A stretch of DNA of 39,144 nt from Chloroflexota bacterium (GTDB lineage: Bacteria; Chloroflexota; Limnocylindria; Limnocylindrales; CSP1-4), in NCBI GenBank assembly GCA_029778235.1, contig JAKOQS010000017.1:1-39144 (forward strand), in the 5' to 3' direction. The translations under genes were made by a program, and so were the position numbers. Below, piece by piece: positions 25,468-33,707 of the stretch; position 1 is the first letter of the stretch, and every line of letters begins with the position of its first letter. Under the pieces are notes generated by a model. It was given only the letters and a program-made list of their open reading frames with translations. It was not told the DNA's origin and searched no databases.

Positions 25468-26168
25468 TGCCGATGACTGGTGATGCAGCGACGATGACCT
25501 CCGCCGGCGCGGTCGCGCTGGAGCTCTCGCCGCCCCCGTCGGGGGACGACGGGGGCGTCCCGCCCGGCCTCGCGCGCATCCGGGCGTTCGTGAACACCCG
25601 CGAGATCGACGGCGACGAGGTGGTGGAAGGCCTCGCGACGCCGGCCGACCTCCGCGCGTGGGCCATGGCGCACGGGCTGGCGGGCGGAGGCGCGGCGTTC
25701 GACGATGCGGACGTCGCCCTCGTGATCGGTGTCCGCGAGGCTCTCCGCGACCTGCTGGAGGGCAACGCGGGACATCCGGTGGATCCCGGGGCGGTCGCGG
25801 TCCTCGACGAGGCCGCAGCCGGCTCGCCGGTCGCCCTGCGGTTCGGCGCGGACGGCGCGGCACGCCTCGTGCCGGGCGCGGACGGGGTCCGGGCACTTCT
25901 CGGCCAGGTCTTCGCGGACGTCGCGCAGGCCGCGGCGGACGGCTCCTGGGCGCGCCTGAAGGCGTGCGCCAACGGCGGCTGCCGGTGGGCGTACGTTGAC
26001 GCCTCGCGGAACCGGTCCGGCCGCTGGTGCTCGATGGCGGGCTGCGGCAACCGGATGAAGGGCCGCGCCTACCGCCGGCGGGCTCGGGCCGGCGCGGGCG
26101 GCGGGGCCGTGGCGGGCGGCGGGGCCGTGGCGGGCGGCGGGGCCGTGGCGGAGGCTCGCACAGACTAG
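25467..26168 (+). CDS. CGNR zinc-finger transcriptional regulator (ABATE domain)
   Basis: A 233-aa protein of the CGNR family, thought to be stress- or metabolite-responsive DNA-binding regulators. The N-terminal ABATE-like domain contains the family's early FVNTREIDGDEVVE segment and a helical middle. The zinc finger is ACANGGCRWAYVD, then GRWCSMAGCGNRMKGRAYRRR, giving the C-x4-C ... C-x4-C-GNR pattern near residues 171-200. The tail is an 18-bp tandem repeat encoding GAVAGG units and is probably disordered. The start is uncertain: ATG 25467 overlaps the divergent -35, and ATG 25473 in the same frame fits better if TAACCT (25457-25462) is its -10. It is divergent from the ABM operon. Its stop codon lies inside the palindrome at 26166-26181. 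Confidence 0.87.
   Translation: MPMTGDAATMTSAGAVALELSPPPSGDDGGVPPGLARIRAFVNTREIDGDEVVEGLATPADLRAWAMAHGLAGGGAAFDDADVALVIGVREALRDLLEGNAGHPVDPGAVAVLDEAAAGSPVALRFGADGAARLVPGADGVRALLGQVFADVAQAAADGSWARLKACANGGCRWAYVDASRNRSGRWCSMAGCGNRMKGRAYRRRARAGAGGGAVAGGGAVAGGGAVAEARTD
26103..26151 (+). repeat. 18-bp tandem repeat in the 3' end of the CGNR gene
   Basis: GGGGCCGTGGCGGGCGGC occurs at 26103-26120 and 26121-26138 and in part at 26139-26151. It is in frame and encodes the Gly/Ala/Val tail. Confidence 0.9.
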
Positions 26169-26185
26169 AACGGCCGTTCTATACT
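26166..26185. promoter_or_regulatory. LexA-like palindrome with an adjoining -10 box upstream of nrdJ
   Basis: TAGAACGGCCGTTCTA (26166-26181) is a perfect 16-bp palindrome with the GAAC-N4-GTTC core. TATACT (26180-26185) follows directly and could be a distal -10. A second perfect dyad, CGTCCTGAGGACG, lies at 26187-26199. No good -35 was found. LexA binding is inference. Confidence 0.45.
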
Positions 26186-26230
26186 GCGTCCTGAGGACGT
26201 TCGCCGCACTCGCCACGGTCGTCGCGCGCG

Positions 26231-26279
26231 CCACCAGATGTTGAGATGACCCCTTGGTACGTACCACAACATCTTGTGT
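26231..26279 (+). promoter_or_regulatory. Pair of NrdR-box-like sites
   Basis: CCACAACATCTTGTGT (26264-26279) matches the NrdR consensus acaCwAtATaTwGtgt at 13 of 16 positions. An inverted partner around AGATGTTG (box 26231-26246) matches at 10 of 16. Their centres are 33 bp apart, about three helical turns, the usual tandem arrangement. The pair lies just upstream of the nrdJ -35. The palindrome GGTACGTACC (26256-26265) sits between the two. Confidence 0.6.
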
Positions 26280-26286
26280 TTCGCGG

Positions 26287-26315
26287 CTTGACGCGGCATG
26301 CCCGGCGGCGTAGTG
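26287..26315 (+). promoter_or_regulatory. nrdJ proximal promoter and leader
   Basis: TTGACG (26287-26292) and TAGTGT (26310-26315) are 17 bp apart. The leader to ATG 26448 would be about 125 nt and contains a 7-bp stem with a CGGA tetraloop (26376-26393). No B12-box was found in it. Confidence 0.6.
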
Positions 26316-26447
26316 TTCTCGGGCCGGGAGGCGGCTCCGTCGGACGGTCGGAGCGTCCCATGATCGGCGGCCCAGGACCCCGCGGACGGGGTCGCGCGGG
26401 CCACCGGCCGGGCCGGGCCCGGGATCGATCAACGGAGGGAGAAGGGA

Positions 26448-29400
26448 ATGGCGCGAGGGGTCTCCGGAACAGCCACCGCGAGGCGGAGCGAGGCGACGGG
26501 CACGGCATCCCGGGCCCACGGCGCCGCTGCCGCGGCCCGGGCGGCCGAGCGGTCGCACGAGCTGTCGGAGGCCGCGGCCCGTGCGGCGGCCGAGGCGATG
26601 GAGGCGCTCCGGTTCGCCGGCGAGGGCACGCGCGGCCTGACGGTCGAGCGCCGCTGGACGCGCCCCGGCGTGCACCCGTACGACGAGATCGCATGGGAGA
26701 CGCGGACGGCCTCGATCGGCAACGAGTCGGGCAAGGTCGTCTTCGAGCAGCGCGACGTCGAGGTCCCCGCCTTCTGGAGCCAGCTCGCCACGAACGTGGT
26801 GGTCAGCAAGTACTTCCGCGGCCACGTGGGGACGCCCGAGCGCGAGCGGAGCGTGCGCCAGCTCCTCGATCGCGTCGTGAACACGATCGCCGCGTGGGCG
26901 GAGGCCCAGCGCTACTTCGCCACGCCGGACGACCTCGCGACCTTCCGGGCAGAGCTCACCCACCTGCTCCTGCACCAGAAGATGAGCTTCAACTCGCCGG
27001 TCTGGTTCAACGTCGGCATCGAGCCCAGGCCCCAGTGCTCCGCCTGCTTCATCAACTCGGTCAAGGACTCCATGACCTCGATCATGGACCTCGCCAAGAC
27101 GGAGGCGATGCTCTTCAAGTTCGGGTCGGGTGCCGGCTCCAACCTCTCCCCCATCCGGTCGTCGCGGGAGAAGATGTCGGGCGGAGGCACCGCGTCGGGC
27201 CCGGTCAGCTTCATGCGGGGCTATGACGCCTTCGCCGGGGTCGTGAAGTCGGGCGGCAAGACGCGGCGAGCGGCCAAGATGGTCATCCTCGACGTCGGCC
27301 ATCCGGACATCCTCGACTTCATCGACAGCAAGATGCTCGAGGAGAGGAAGGCATGGGCCCTCATCGAGGAGGGCTACGACCCGTCGTTCACGGGCGAGGC
27401 GTACGGCTCGGTCTCCTTCCAGAACGCGAACCACTCGGTCCGCGTGACGGACGACTACATGCGCGCGGTCGTCGAGGACCGTGACTGGACCACGCACGCC
27501 GTCGTGGGCGGCGCGCCGATGGGCACGTACCGCGCCCGCGAGGTCTTCCGCCGTATGGCGGATGCGGCCTGGGTCTGCGGCGACCCGGGGATCCAGTACG
27601 ACACCACGATCAACAGCTGGCACACGTGCGCGAACACGGACCGCATCCATGCGTCCAACCCGTGCTCGGAGTACATGTTCCTCAACGACACCGCGTGCAA
27701 CCTCGCGTCGCTGAACCTCATGCGGTTCGTCGGCGACGACGGGGAGTTCGACGTCGAGGGCTTCCGCTACGCGGCGCGGCTCACGATCACGGCGCAGGAG
27801 ATCCTCGTCGACAACGCGAGCTACCCCACGCCCCTGATCGAGGAGAACTCGCACCGGTTCCGGCCGCTCGGGCTTGGCTACGCCAACCTGGGCGCGCTCC
27901 TCATGAGCCGCGGACTGGCGTACGACAGTGACGAGGGGCGTGACTACGCCGCGGCGATCACGGCGATCATGCACGGCGAGGCGTACCGCCAGTCGGCGGT
28001 CGTCGCGCGCGACCACGGCGGCCCGTTCGTCGAGTACGGGAAGAACAGGGAGCCGTTCCTGGGCGTGATGCGCAAGCACCGCGACGCCGCGTACCGGATC
28101 CCCGAGGCACACGTCCCCGCGGAGATGCTCACCGCCGCCCGGCGCGTCTACGACGAGGCGCTCGAGCTCGGCGAGGTGCACGGCTACCGCAACGCGCAGG
28201 TGACCGTGCTCGCCCCCACGGGGACGATCGCGTTCATGATGGACTGCGACACGACCGGGATCGAGCCGGACATCGCTCTCATCAAGTACAAGAAGCTCGT
28301 CGGCGAGGGCTACCTCAAGATCGTGAACAACACGGTCCCCGGCGCTCTCCGGCGGCTCGGGTACACGCCGACCCAGGTGGAGGAGATCGTCGCCTTCATC
28401 GACGAGCGCGAGACGATCGAGGGGGCACCCGGGCTGCGGCCCGAGCACCTGCCGGTCTTCGACTGCGCCTTCAAGCCGGTGAACGGCGAGCGGTCAATCC
28501 ACTACATGGGCCACGTCCGGATGATGGCCGCGGTGCAGCCGTTCCTCTCCGGCGCGATCAGCAAGACGGTCAACATGCCGGAGACGGCGACCGCCGAGGA
28601 GATCGAGCAGGTCTACCTCGAGGGCTGGCGCCTGGGCCTCAAGGCCATCGCCATCTACCGCGACAACTCCAAGCGGAGCCAGCCGCTCTCCACGAGCCGG
28701 AAGAAGGACGGCGAGGCAGCCGAGACGGAGACGGTCGCCGCCCTGCGCGCACAGCTCGCCGCCGCGCAGGCGGAGGCGGTGAAGCCGCACCGGCGCAGGC
28801 TGCCGGCGGAGCGCGCCGCGGTCACGCACAAGTTCGACATCGCGGGCCACGAGGGGTACATCACGGTCGGCCTGTACCCCGAGGGGCAGCCGGGCGAGAT
28901 CTTCCTGAAGATGGCCAAGGAGGGCTCCACCGTCAGCGGCCTCATGGACACGTTCGCCACGTCCGTGAGCCTCGCGCTCCAGTACGGCGTCCCGCTCCGG
29001 GACCTGGTGAACAAGTTCGCCCACGTCCGGTTCGAGCCGTCCGGCTTCACCGGGAACAGCGAGATCCCGATCGCCAAGTCGATCGTGGACTACATCTTCC
29101 GGTGGCTCGGCGCGCGGTTCCTCGCCGCCGACGACAAGGCGGGGCTCGGCCTCCAGGGCGCGGGGGCGTCGTACGTCGCCGAGGCGCCGTCGGCGCTCGC
29201 GTTCGCGGCTCCGGTCGTGGCGGCACCCGTGCCGGCCGTCCCGTCGGAGGGCGAGTCCACCGGCGAGGACGTGGAGGCGGACGCCGCGACGGGCCCGGAG
29301 GGTGCGACGGGCGCGGCCGAGTCGCGCGCCGCCCTGCCGGTCGTCGAACCGGCCGCCAAGGCCGGCGGCAACGGCAACGGCAGTGGCAACGGGAACGGGA

Positions 29401-29558
29401 ACGGCCGCACGACGCTCTCGGCCTCGCTGGGCGCCACGTCGGTCGCGTTCACCGTCCAGGAGGACGCCCCGTCGTGTGCCGAGTGCGGCTCGATCATGGT
29501 CCGCAACGGCAGCTGCTACAAGTGCATGAACTGCGGGAGCACGAGCGGCTGCTCCTGA
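26448..29558 (+). CDS. nrdJ: Adenosylcobalamin-dependent (class II) ribonucleoside-diphosphate reductase
   Basis: Reduces ribonucleotides to deoxyribonucleotides using adenosylcobalamin to generate the thiyl radical, oxygen-independent. 1036 aa. Redox and active-site cysteines are visible: C197/C200 (QCSACFINS), C406 in NPCSE (residues 404-408) with the radical Cys expected here, and C417 in DTACNLASLNL. Substrate loops include PTGTIAFMMDCDTTGIEPD. The C-terminal domain after about residue 790 (TVGLYPEGQPGEIFLKMAKEGS) is the usual NrdJ extension. It ends in a Gly/Asn-rich linker and a cysteine cluster (C1010, C1013, C1023, C1026, C1029, C1035), a zinc finger with a terminal cysteine pair that shuttles reducing equivalents. 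ATG 26448 follows GGAGGGAGAAGGG. The N-terminal 60 residues are an Ala-rich extension of doubtful role. Confidence 0.96.
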   Translation: MARGVSGTATARRSEATGTASRAHGAAAAARAAERSHELSEAAARAAAEAMEALRFAGEGTRGLTVERRWTRPGVHPYDEIAWETRTASIGNESGKVVFEQRDVEVPAFWSQLATNVVVSKYFRGHVGTPERERSVRQLLDRVVNTIAAWAEAQRYFATPDDLATFRAELTHLLLHQKMSFNSPVWFNVGIEPRPQCSACFINSVKDSMTSIMDLAKTEAMLFKFGSGAGSNLSPIRSSREKMSGGGTASGPVSFMRGYDAFAGVVKSGGKTRRAAKMVILDVGHPDILDFIDSKMLEERKAWALIEEGYDPSFTGEAYGSVSFQNANHSVRVTDDYMRAVVEDRDWTTHAVVGGAPMGTYRAREVFRRMADAAWVCGDPGIQYDTTINSWHTCANTDRIHASNPCSEYMFLNDTACNLASLNLMRFVGDDGEFDVEGFRYAARLTITAQEILVDNASYPTPLIEENSHRFRPLGLGYANLGALLMSRGLAYDSDEGRDYAAAITAIMHGEAYRQSAVVARDHGGPFVEYGKNREPFLGVMRKHRDAAYRIPEAHVPAEMLTAARRVYDEALELGEVHGYRNAQVTVLAPTGTIAFMMDCDTTGIEPDIALIKYKKLVGEGYLKIVNNTVPGALRRLGYTPTQVEEIVAFIDERETIEGAPGLRPEHLPVFDCAFKPVNGERSIHYMGHVRMMAAVQPFLSGAISKTVNMPETATAEEIEQVYLEGWRLGLKAIAIYRDNSKRSQPLSTSRKKDGEAAETETVAALRAQLAAAQAEAVKPHRRRLPAERAAVTHKFDIAGHEGYITVGLYPEGQPGEIFLKMAKEGSTVSGLMDTFATSVSLALQYGVPLRDLVNKFAHVRFEPSGFTGNSEIPIAKSIVDYIFRWLGARFLAADDKAGLGLQGAGASYVAEAPSALAFAAPVVAAPVPAVPSEGESTGEDVEADAATGPEGATGAAESRAALPVVEPAAKAGGNGNGSGNGNGNGRTTLSASLGATSVAFTVQEDAPSCAECGSIMVRNGSCYKCMNCGSTSGCS

Positions 29559-29595
29559 TCCCGCCCGCCGGCGCAGCCGGCTCCGCGACGCGCGG

Positions 29596-29628
29596 CGAGG
29601 CCCGGCGCCGGACGGCGACCGGGCCTCG
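29596..29628. terminator. Terminator-like hairpin between nrdJ and the AI-2E gene
   Basis: CGAGGCCCGG (29596-29605) pairs perfectly with CCGGGCCTCG (29619-29628) around a 13-nt loop, between convergent genes. No T-run follows. Confidence 0.5.
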
Positions 29629-29660
29629 TCGCGTCCGCCGTGGGCCGTGGCTCGCCCCGC

Positions 29661-31874
29661 TCAGCCGCTCGCGGTCGCTTCCGCTCCGACGCCACCCGGC
29701 AGGTCGACCGGGTGGCCAGGCTCCGGCACCGGGTCGGCCTCGAGCTCCCGCGGGTCCCCGCCCGGCGGCGGGTCGCCGAAGACCCGCAGCACCGTCCGCC
29801 ACGTGGTGGCGACGACGCCGATGATCGGGACGACCAGGAACATCCCCAGGACCCCGCCGATCGCCCCGCCGGCGGGGATGGCCATGAGCACGATCGCCGG
29901 GTGGATGTTCACCGCCCGCCCGTACACGAGCGGCGCGACGATGTTCCCCTGGACGATGTTGAACACCACGGTGAACACGACCATCACGAGGATGTCCGTG
30001 GGTGATCCCACGGCGATCGTGACGAGGAGCGCGATCCCGGTCGTGATGAAGCTGCCGATGTAGGGGATGAACCCACCGAAGAACGAGAGCACGGCGAGCG
30101 GCAGCGCGAGCGGGAGGCCCAGGACGAACATGATCGCCCACTGGGTCACGGCGCCGAACGCGGAGATGACGCCGGTCGCGATCATGTAGCCGCCCAGGAC
30201 GTTCACCGCCTTCGCGGCTGCGGCATCGGCCTGCTCACGCCGCCACGGGACGAGCCGGCCGGAGAGGCCGTGCCAGGTCCGCGCCCCGTCGCGCAGGAGG
30301 AAGAAGCACAGCAGCACGGAGAGGACGACCGCGACGAGGAGGCCCACGACCTCGCGGCCGACGTCGTCGAGGGAGATCGTCACGGTCTCGCCCGCGGACT
30401 GCACGGCGGCGGCGAGGGCTGCCGCGAGCCCGCCCATCGCCGCGTCCACCTGGTCTGCCCCGCCGACGGCGGTCGAAACGATCTGGCTGGCCTGATCCAC
30501 GAGCGCGCCGATGGTCAGGCCGATGACCACGACCGACACGACGACGGCCGCGGCCGTCGCGACGAGCGCCGACGCCGTGGCGCCCCATCCCCGTGCGGCG
30601 AGCCTGCGCACCAGCGGCGCGAGCGTCGCGGCGAAGACCGCCGCGAGCACGAGCGGCAACACGATGTAGGGCACGAGCAGGACGACCCAGATCGCGGCGA
30701 GGCCCAGGACGATGCCCACCAGCAGCCGCCAGCTCCACTGTCCCAGCCGGTCGAGCCACAGCGGCACGAAGCTCCCTTCGGCCCCCGGCGCCCCCGACCC
30801 GAGGGTCCGGATGGCGGCACCGGCGACCGCCGCGACCGCCAGGGCGACCGGGATGGCGAGCAAGAGGCCGAGGACCCCGGCCACCGCCCCGCCCACCGGG
30901 AGGGCGATGATGACCGCGACGGGGTCGAGCGCGGCCAGGCGCGCACGTGCCCACGGGCGCAGCAGGATCTCCGCCGCCACGTAGGTGAGCACGACCAGGC
31001 CGAGCACGACGAGGGCGGTCTGGAGGCCGCCGGCCGACATCGCCGCGGCGACGACCGCCCCGGTCGTGACCACCACCCCGATGAAGGGGACGAAGGTGCC
31101 GAGGAAGACGATCGCGGCGAGCGGCGCGGCGTCGGGCACGCTCAGGCCCCACAGGATCGCCAGCGTCGCGACGGCACGGGCTCCGGCGACCACGGCGGTC
31201 CCGCGGACGAACGCGCCCACCCGGTCCACCGCCTGCCGGCCGCTCGCGACGAGCGTGGCCCGCTGGTCGTCGTCCGCAGCCTGGAGGATCCAGTCCACGG
31301 CGCGGTCCGCGTCGAGCATGGCGAACAGCGTGAGGAAGAAGGTCAGGACGCCGACGGTGACGAGGAAGGAGATCGAGCCGGCGATCTCGGCGACGTTGGT
31401 CGCGACCCAGTCCTTCAGCGCGACGGCGAGCTTGGCCAGCGCGTCGGCCGCCTCGGGAGAGAGCTGCGCTCCCGTCAGATGGTCCTGCGCGGCCTGGATG
31501 CCGGCGGCGATCGATTGGAGCAGCCCCACCGCGGCGGGGATCACCGCGATGACCGCGACGAGCCCGAGCACCACGATGCCGGACATCCCGGCCGCCCAGC
31601 CGGCGGCGGCGGAGCGGCCCCGGGACCAGCCGCGGGCGCGGAGCCCGGTCACGAGCGGAGCGACGGTGGCGAGGATGATCCCGACCACGATGAGCGAGAC
31701 CGTGATCGTGGCGAGCAGCCCTGCGATGTAGAGGACGACCGCCACGAGCGCGCCCGTGGCGAGCAGCCGCCAGCCCAGCGCCGCCACGTGATCGAGCCAC
31801 GTGGGGACACGGGCGCCCTCCGGCCCGAAGACCGGCGGTCCCGGAGTCGCGCGATCCTCCCTCCGCGCGTCCAT
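29661..31874 (-). CDS. Fused double AI-2E family transporter
   Basis: A 737-aa integral membrane protein consisting of two complete AI-2E/PerM modules in one chain; normal family members have about 350 residues. Module 1 spans roughly residues 20-370 and module 2 roughly 380-710. Each repeats the same landmarks: PFIGVVVTTGAVVAAA against PYIGSFITTGIALLVT, and LDPVAVIIALPVGGAVAGVLG against IHPAIVLMAIPAGGAIGGVLG. The frame is continuous, so this is a genuine fusion and not two genes. Members are trimer/pentamer-forming exporters or antiporters; the substrate is unknown. GGGAGGG lies 3 bases before ATG 31874, and a minus-strand TAGGAT box at 31942-31947 gives a leader of about 60 nt. Confidence 0.92.
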   Translation of the reverse strand: MDARREDRATPGPPVFGPEGARVPTWLDHVAALGWRLLATGALVAVVLYIAGLLATITVSLIVVGIILATVAPLVTGLRARGWSRGRSAAAGWAAGMSGIVVLGLVAVIAVIPAAVGLLQSIAAGIQAAQDHLTGAQLSPEAADALAKLAVALKDWVATNVAEIAGSISFLVTVGVLTFFLTLFAMLDADRAVDWILQAADDDQRATLVASGRQAVDRVGAFVRGTAVVAGARAVATLAILWGLSVPDAAPLAAIVFLGTFVPFIGVVVTTGAVVAAAMSAGGLQTALVVLGLVVLTYVAAEILLRPWARARLAALDPVAVIIALPVGGAVAGVLGLLLAIPVALAVAAVAGAAIRTLGSGAPGAEGSFVPLWLDRLGQWSWRLLVGIVLGLAAIWVVLLVPYIVLPLVLAAVFAATLAPLVRRLAARGWGATASALVATAAAVVVSVVVIGLTIGALVDQASQIVSTAVGGADQVDAAMGGLAAALAAAVQSAGETVTISLDDVGREVVGLLVAVVLSVLLCFFLLRDGARTWHGLSGRLVPWRREQADAAAAKAVNVLGGYMIATGVISAFGAVTQWAIMFVLGLPLALPLAVLSFFGGFIPYIGSFITTGIALLVTIAVGSPTDILVMVVFTVVFNIVQGNIVAPLVYGRAVNIHPAIVLMAIPAGGAIGGVLGMFLVVPIIGVVATTWRTVLRVFGDPPPGGDPRELEADPVPEPGHPVDLPGGVGAEATASG

Positions 31875-31991
31875 CGCCCTCCCCCGCTTCAACCCTGGTG
31901 CGTCGCGGACCGCCGGTGCCTCGCGGCCCTCCGGCGGGCACATCCTACGCGGCCGCGAGGCGCGTGAGGTACCGCCCGCGGCATGAATCGG

Positions 31992-32027
31992 GCGGGGGCG
32001 GCGGCGCTCGCGCGCCGTCGCCCCCGC
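31992..32027 (-). terminator. Terminator-like hairpin downstream of the four-helix membrane protein gene
   Basis: A 15-bp stem with one mismatch (31992-32006 with 32013-32027) and a 6-nt loop, just after the stop codon of the 32052-32465 gene. The stop region also carries GGCGATCACATG twice (32033-32044, 32048-32059). Confidence 0.5.
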
Positions 32028-32051
32028 ATCAGGCGATCACATGGGCGGCGA

Positions 32052-32465
32052 TCACATGCCGATGGCGCGACCGCTCTCCGACTCGTAGAACGCGTTGCGG
32101 ACGCCCGGGTACATGAGGTACCCGAGGACGATGAGCGAGAGGACCATCGGGACGAACTGGGCCTCGATCGTGCTGTTGCCGAGCACGAGGAGGGAGCTCC
32201 AGATGAGCGTCCAGCCCGAGATGAGGATCCCGAACATCCACGCCCAGGCGCGGACGCCCCAGAAGCCGGCCGCGACCCAGAAGTAGATCAGGGCGAGGAG
32301 GACCGCCCAGAGGGCGGGGCCCCACTGGGGATCGGGGAACTTCACCTCCTGGCCGACGATGTTGAAGCTGATCCAGCCCATGTAGATGGCGGCCATGTAC
32401 AGCTCGTACAGGCCCACGAGGATCGCGACGAGCGCGAGGAACATGACCCCGATCGGTCGGTGCAT
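32052..32465 (-). CDS. Four-helix integral membrane protein of unknown function
   Basis: A 137-aa protein with four predicted transmembrane helices: PIGVMFLALVAILVGLYELY, WAVLLALIYFWVAAGFWGV, AWMFGILISGWTLIWSSLLV and VPMVLSLIVLGYLMYP, and a conserved-looking loop KFPDPQWGPA between the first two. It resembles small uncharacterised membrane proteins of Chloroflexota and Actinobacteria; I do not recognise a named family. GGAGGGAGCC precedes ATG 32465 and a minus-strand TAAGGT box lies at 32521-32526. Confidence 0.75.
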   Translation of the reverse strand: MHRPIGVMFLALVAILVGLYELYMAAIYMGWISFNIVGQEVKFPDPQWGPALWAVLLALIYFWVAAGFWGVRAWAWMFGILISGWTLIWSSLLVLGNSTIEAQFVPMVLSLIVLGYLMYPGVRNAFYESESGRAIGM

Positions 32466-32570
32466 CCGGCTCCCTCCAACGACGACGTCCGCGCGCGACG
32501 CATCGCGCGCTGCTGCCGCAACCTTACGCCCGCCGAACGGGCGCAGGCATACCCCATTTCGCGCTGTCGC

Positions 32571-32631
32571 GGTCGGCCGCGGGCCCCGGTCGGCCGCGGG
32601 CCCCGGTCGGCCCCGGTCGGCCGCGGGCCCC
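32571..32631. repeat. 17-bp GC-rich tandem repeat
   Basis: GGTCGGCCGCGGGCCCC occurs at 32571-32587, 32588-32604 and 32615-32631, with a truncated 10-bp unit between. Each unit contains the palindromes GGCCGCGGGCC and CCGCGG. It lies in the 216-bp gap after the META lipoprotein gene. Confidence 0.85.
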
Positions 32632-32681
32632 CCAGCCGCGTGCCCAGACCCGGGCCGAGCCGCGCGCGCCCCCCGTCGACC

Positions 32682-33455
32682 CTACTGCTTCGTGTAGGAG
32701 ACCTGGATCGCCCCGCCCGCGTCGCGCAGCTCCAGCGTGTTCCCCTGGACCGTGTACGTGGCGGCGGCGTCGAGCGCCGTGAAGTAGGCCGTCTCCTGCT
32801 CGGAGACCGTCGGGTCGCACATCTTCCGGGTCGCCCCCACCGGGCCCACGACGATCGTGCCGTCGGCCGCCGTGAACGTCGCCGAGTACTCGTTGCAGCC
32901 GCCGGAGCCCGTCACCTGCCCGTCGGACCCGAACGACGCGGTGATCGTCGTGCCCGCCGCCACGCTGGCGACGGCGCCCTTTCCGTTGTTGACCTCGGTC
33001 GCCGTCCACGTGGTCCCCGTCAGCGGGTCGGCCGGCGCCGCCTGATAGACGAGGATGTTCTTGCCGGAGGAGTCGTAGACCTTCAGCGACTCCTTGCCCG
33101 CCGTGTACGTGGCCGCCTTCTGCATCGCCGCTGCCATCTGCTGCTCCACGCCGGGGCTCGTGTCCGCGCAGGCCATCGTGGTGGTGGCCATCCCGGAGAT
33201 CGCCAACGAGCTGCCGGACTGCGTGTAGCTCGCCGTGTAGCTGTTACAGACGAGGATCCCGGTCACCTTCCCGCTCGCGAAGATCGCATCGGGGTAGACG
33301 CCCTGGGGGACGTCCACCATCGACGTCCCGTTGTCGTAGCTCTTCAGGAGCCAGGTCGTCCCCTCCAGCGTCCCGCCCGTCCCGCCAGACGCCGAGCACG
33401 CGGCGACGATGACGAGGGCGATGCTGGCGATGGAGACGAGGGCACGTGCACGCAT
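32682..33455 (-). CDS. Lipoprotein with two META (HslJ-like) domains
   Basis: A 257-aa secreted lipoprotein. The signal peptide ends in a lipobox with Cys20 (LVIVAACSASG). Two META domains follow: residues about 28-125, starting LEGTTWLLKSYDNG, and about 145-250, starting LTGTTWTATEVNNG; each has the family's C/G-rich centre (ILVCNSYTASY and VTGSGGCNEYSATF) and a conserved Cys in MACADTSP and KMCDPTVSE. META domains occur in HslJ, linked to novobiocin and heat stress, and in many surface proteins; no enzymatic role is known. A minus-strand TAGGAT box at 33508-33513 is the likely -10 and ATG 33455 was chosen because it begins the signal peptide. Confidence 0.88.
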   Translation of the reverse strand: MRARALVSIASIALVIVAACSASGGTGGTLEGTTWLLKSYDNGTSMVDVPQGVYPDAIFASGKVTGILVCNSYTASYTQSGSSLAISGMATTTMACADTSPGVEQQMAAAMQKAATYTAGKESLKVYDSSGKNILVYQAAPADPLTGTTWTATEVNNGKGAVASVAAGTTITASFGSDGQVTGSGGCNEYSATFTAADGTIVVGPVGATRKMCDPTVSEQETAYFTALDAAATYTVQGNTLELRDAGGAIQVSYTKQ

Positions 33456-33707
33456 GAGGGACCTCACGTGGGGGCGGCCTCGCACCGGCCGCCGCGGTTC
33501 GTCCGCCATCCTAACCGGACCATCCGTCGTGGCGATTCACGCGAATCGAGGGATGAGACCGCCCGGCCGCGCCGGTACGGTTCCGTGGCGGCCAACGGTC
33601 TCGCGCATGCCCGGGCGATGCCCCGCGGGCGAGCGTGGGCGTATCATCCGGGGGCCCCGGCGACGGAAGAATCGCGGCGTGCCCGCCGAGGAACGATGGA
33701 GGACTTC

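Noticed and set aside
26316-26447. Possible cobalamin riboswitch in the nrdJ leader
   Set aside because: A B12-dependent enzyme makes it tempting, but no B12-box or the usual multi-stem layout was found, only simple GC hairpins. NrdR-type control explains the region better.
32571-32631. 17-bp repeat considered as an origin iteron or protein-binding array
   Set aside because: Only three full copies, no DnaA boxes or AT-rich stretch nearby; probably slippage-derived GC repeat.
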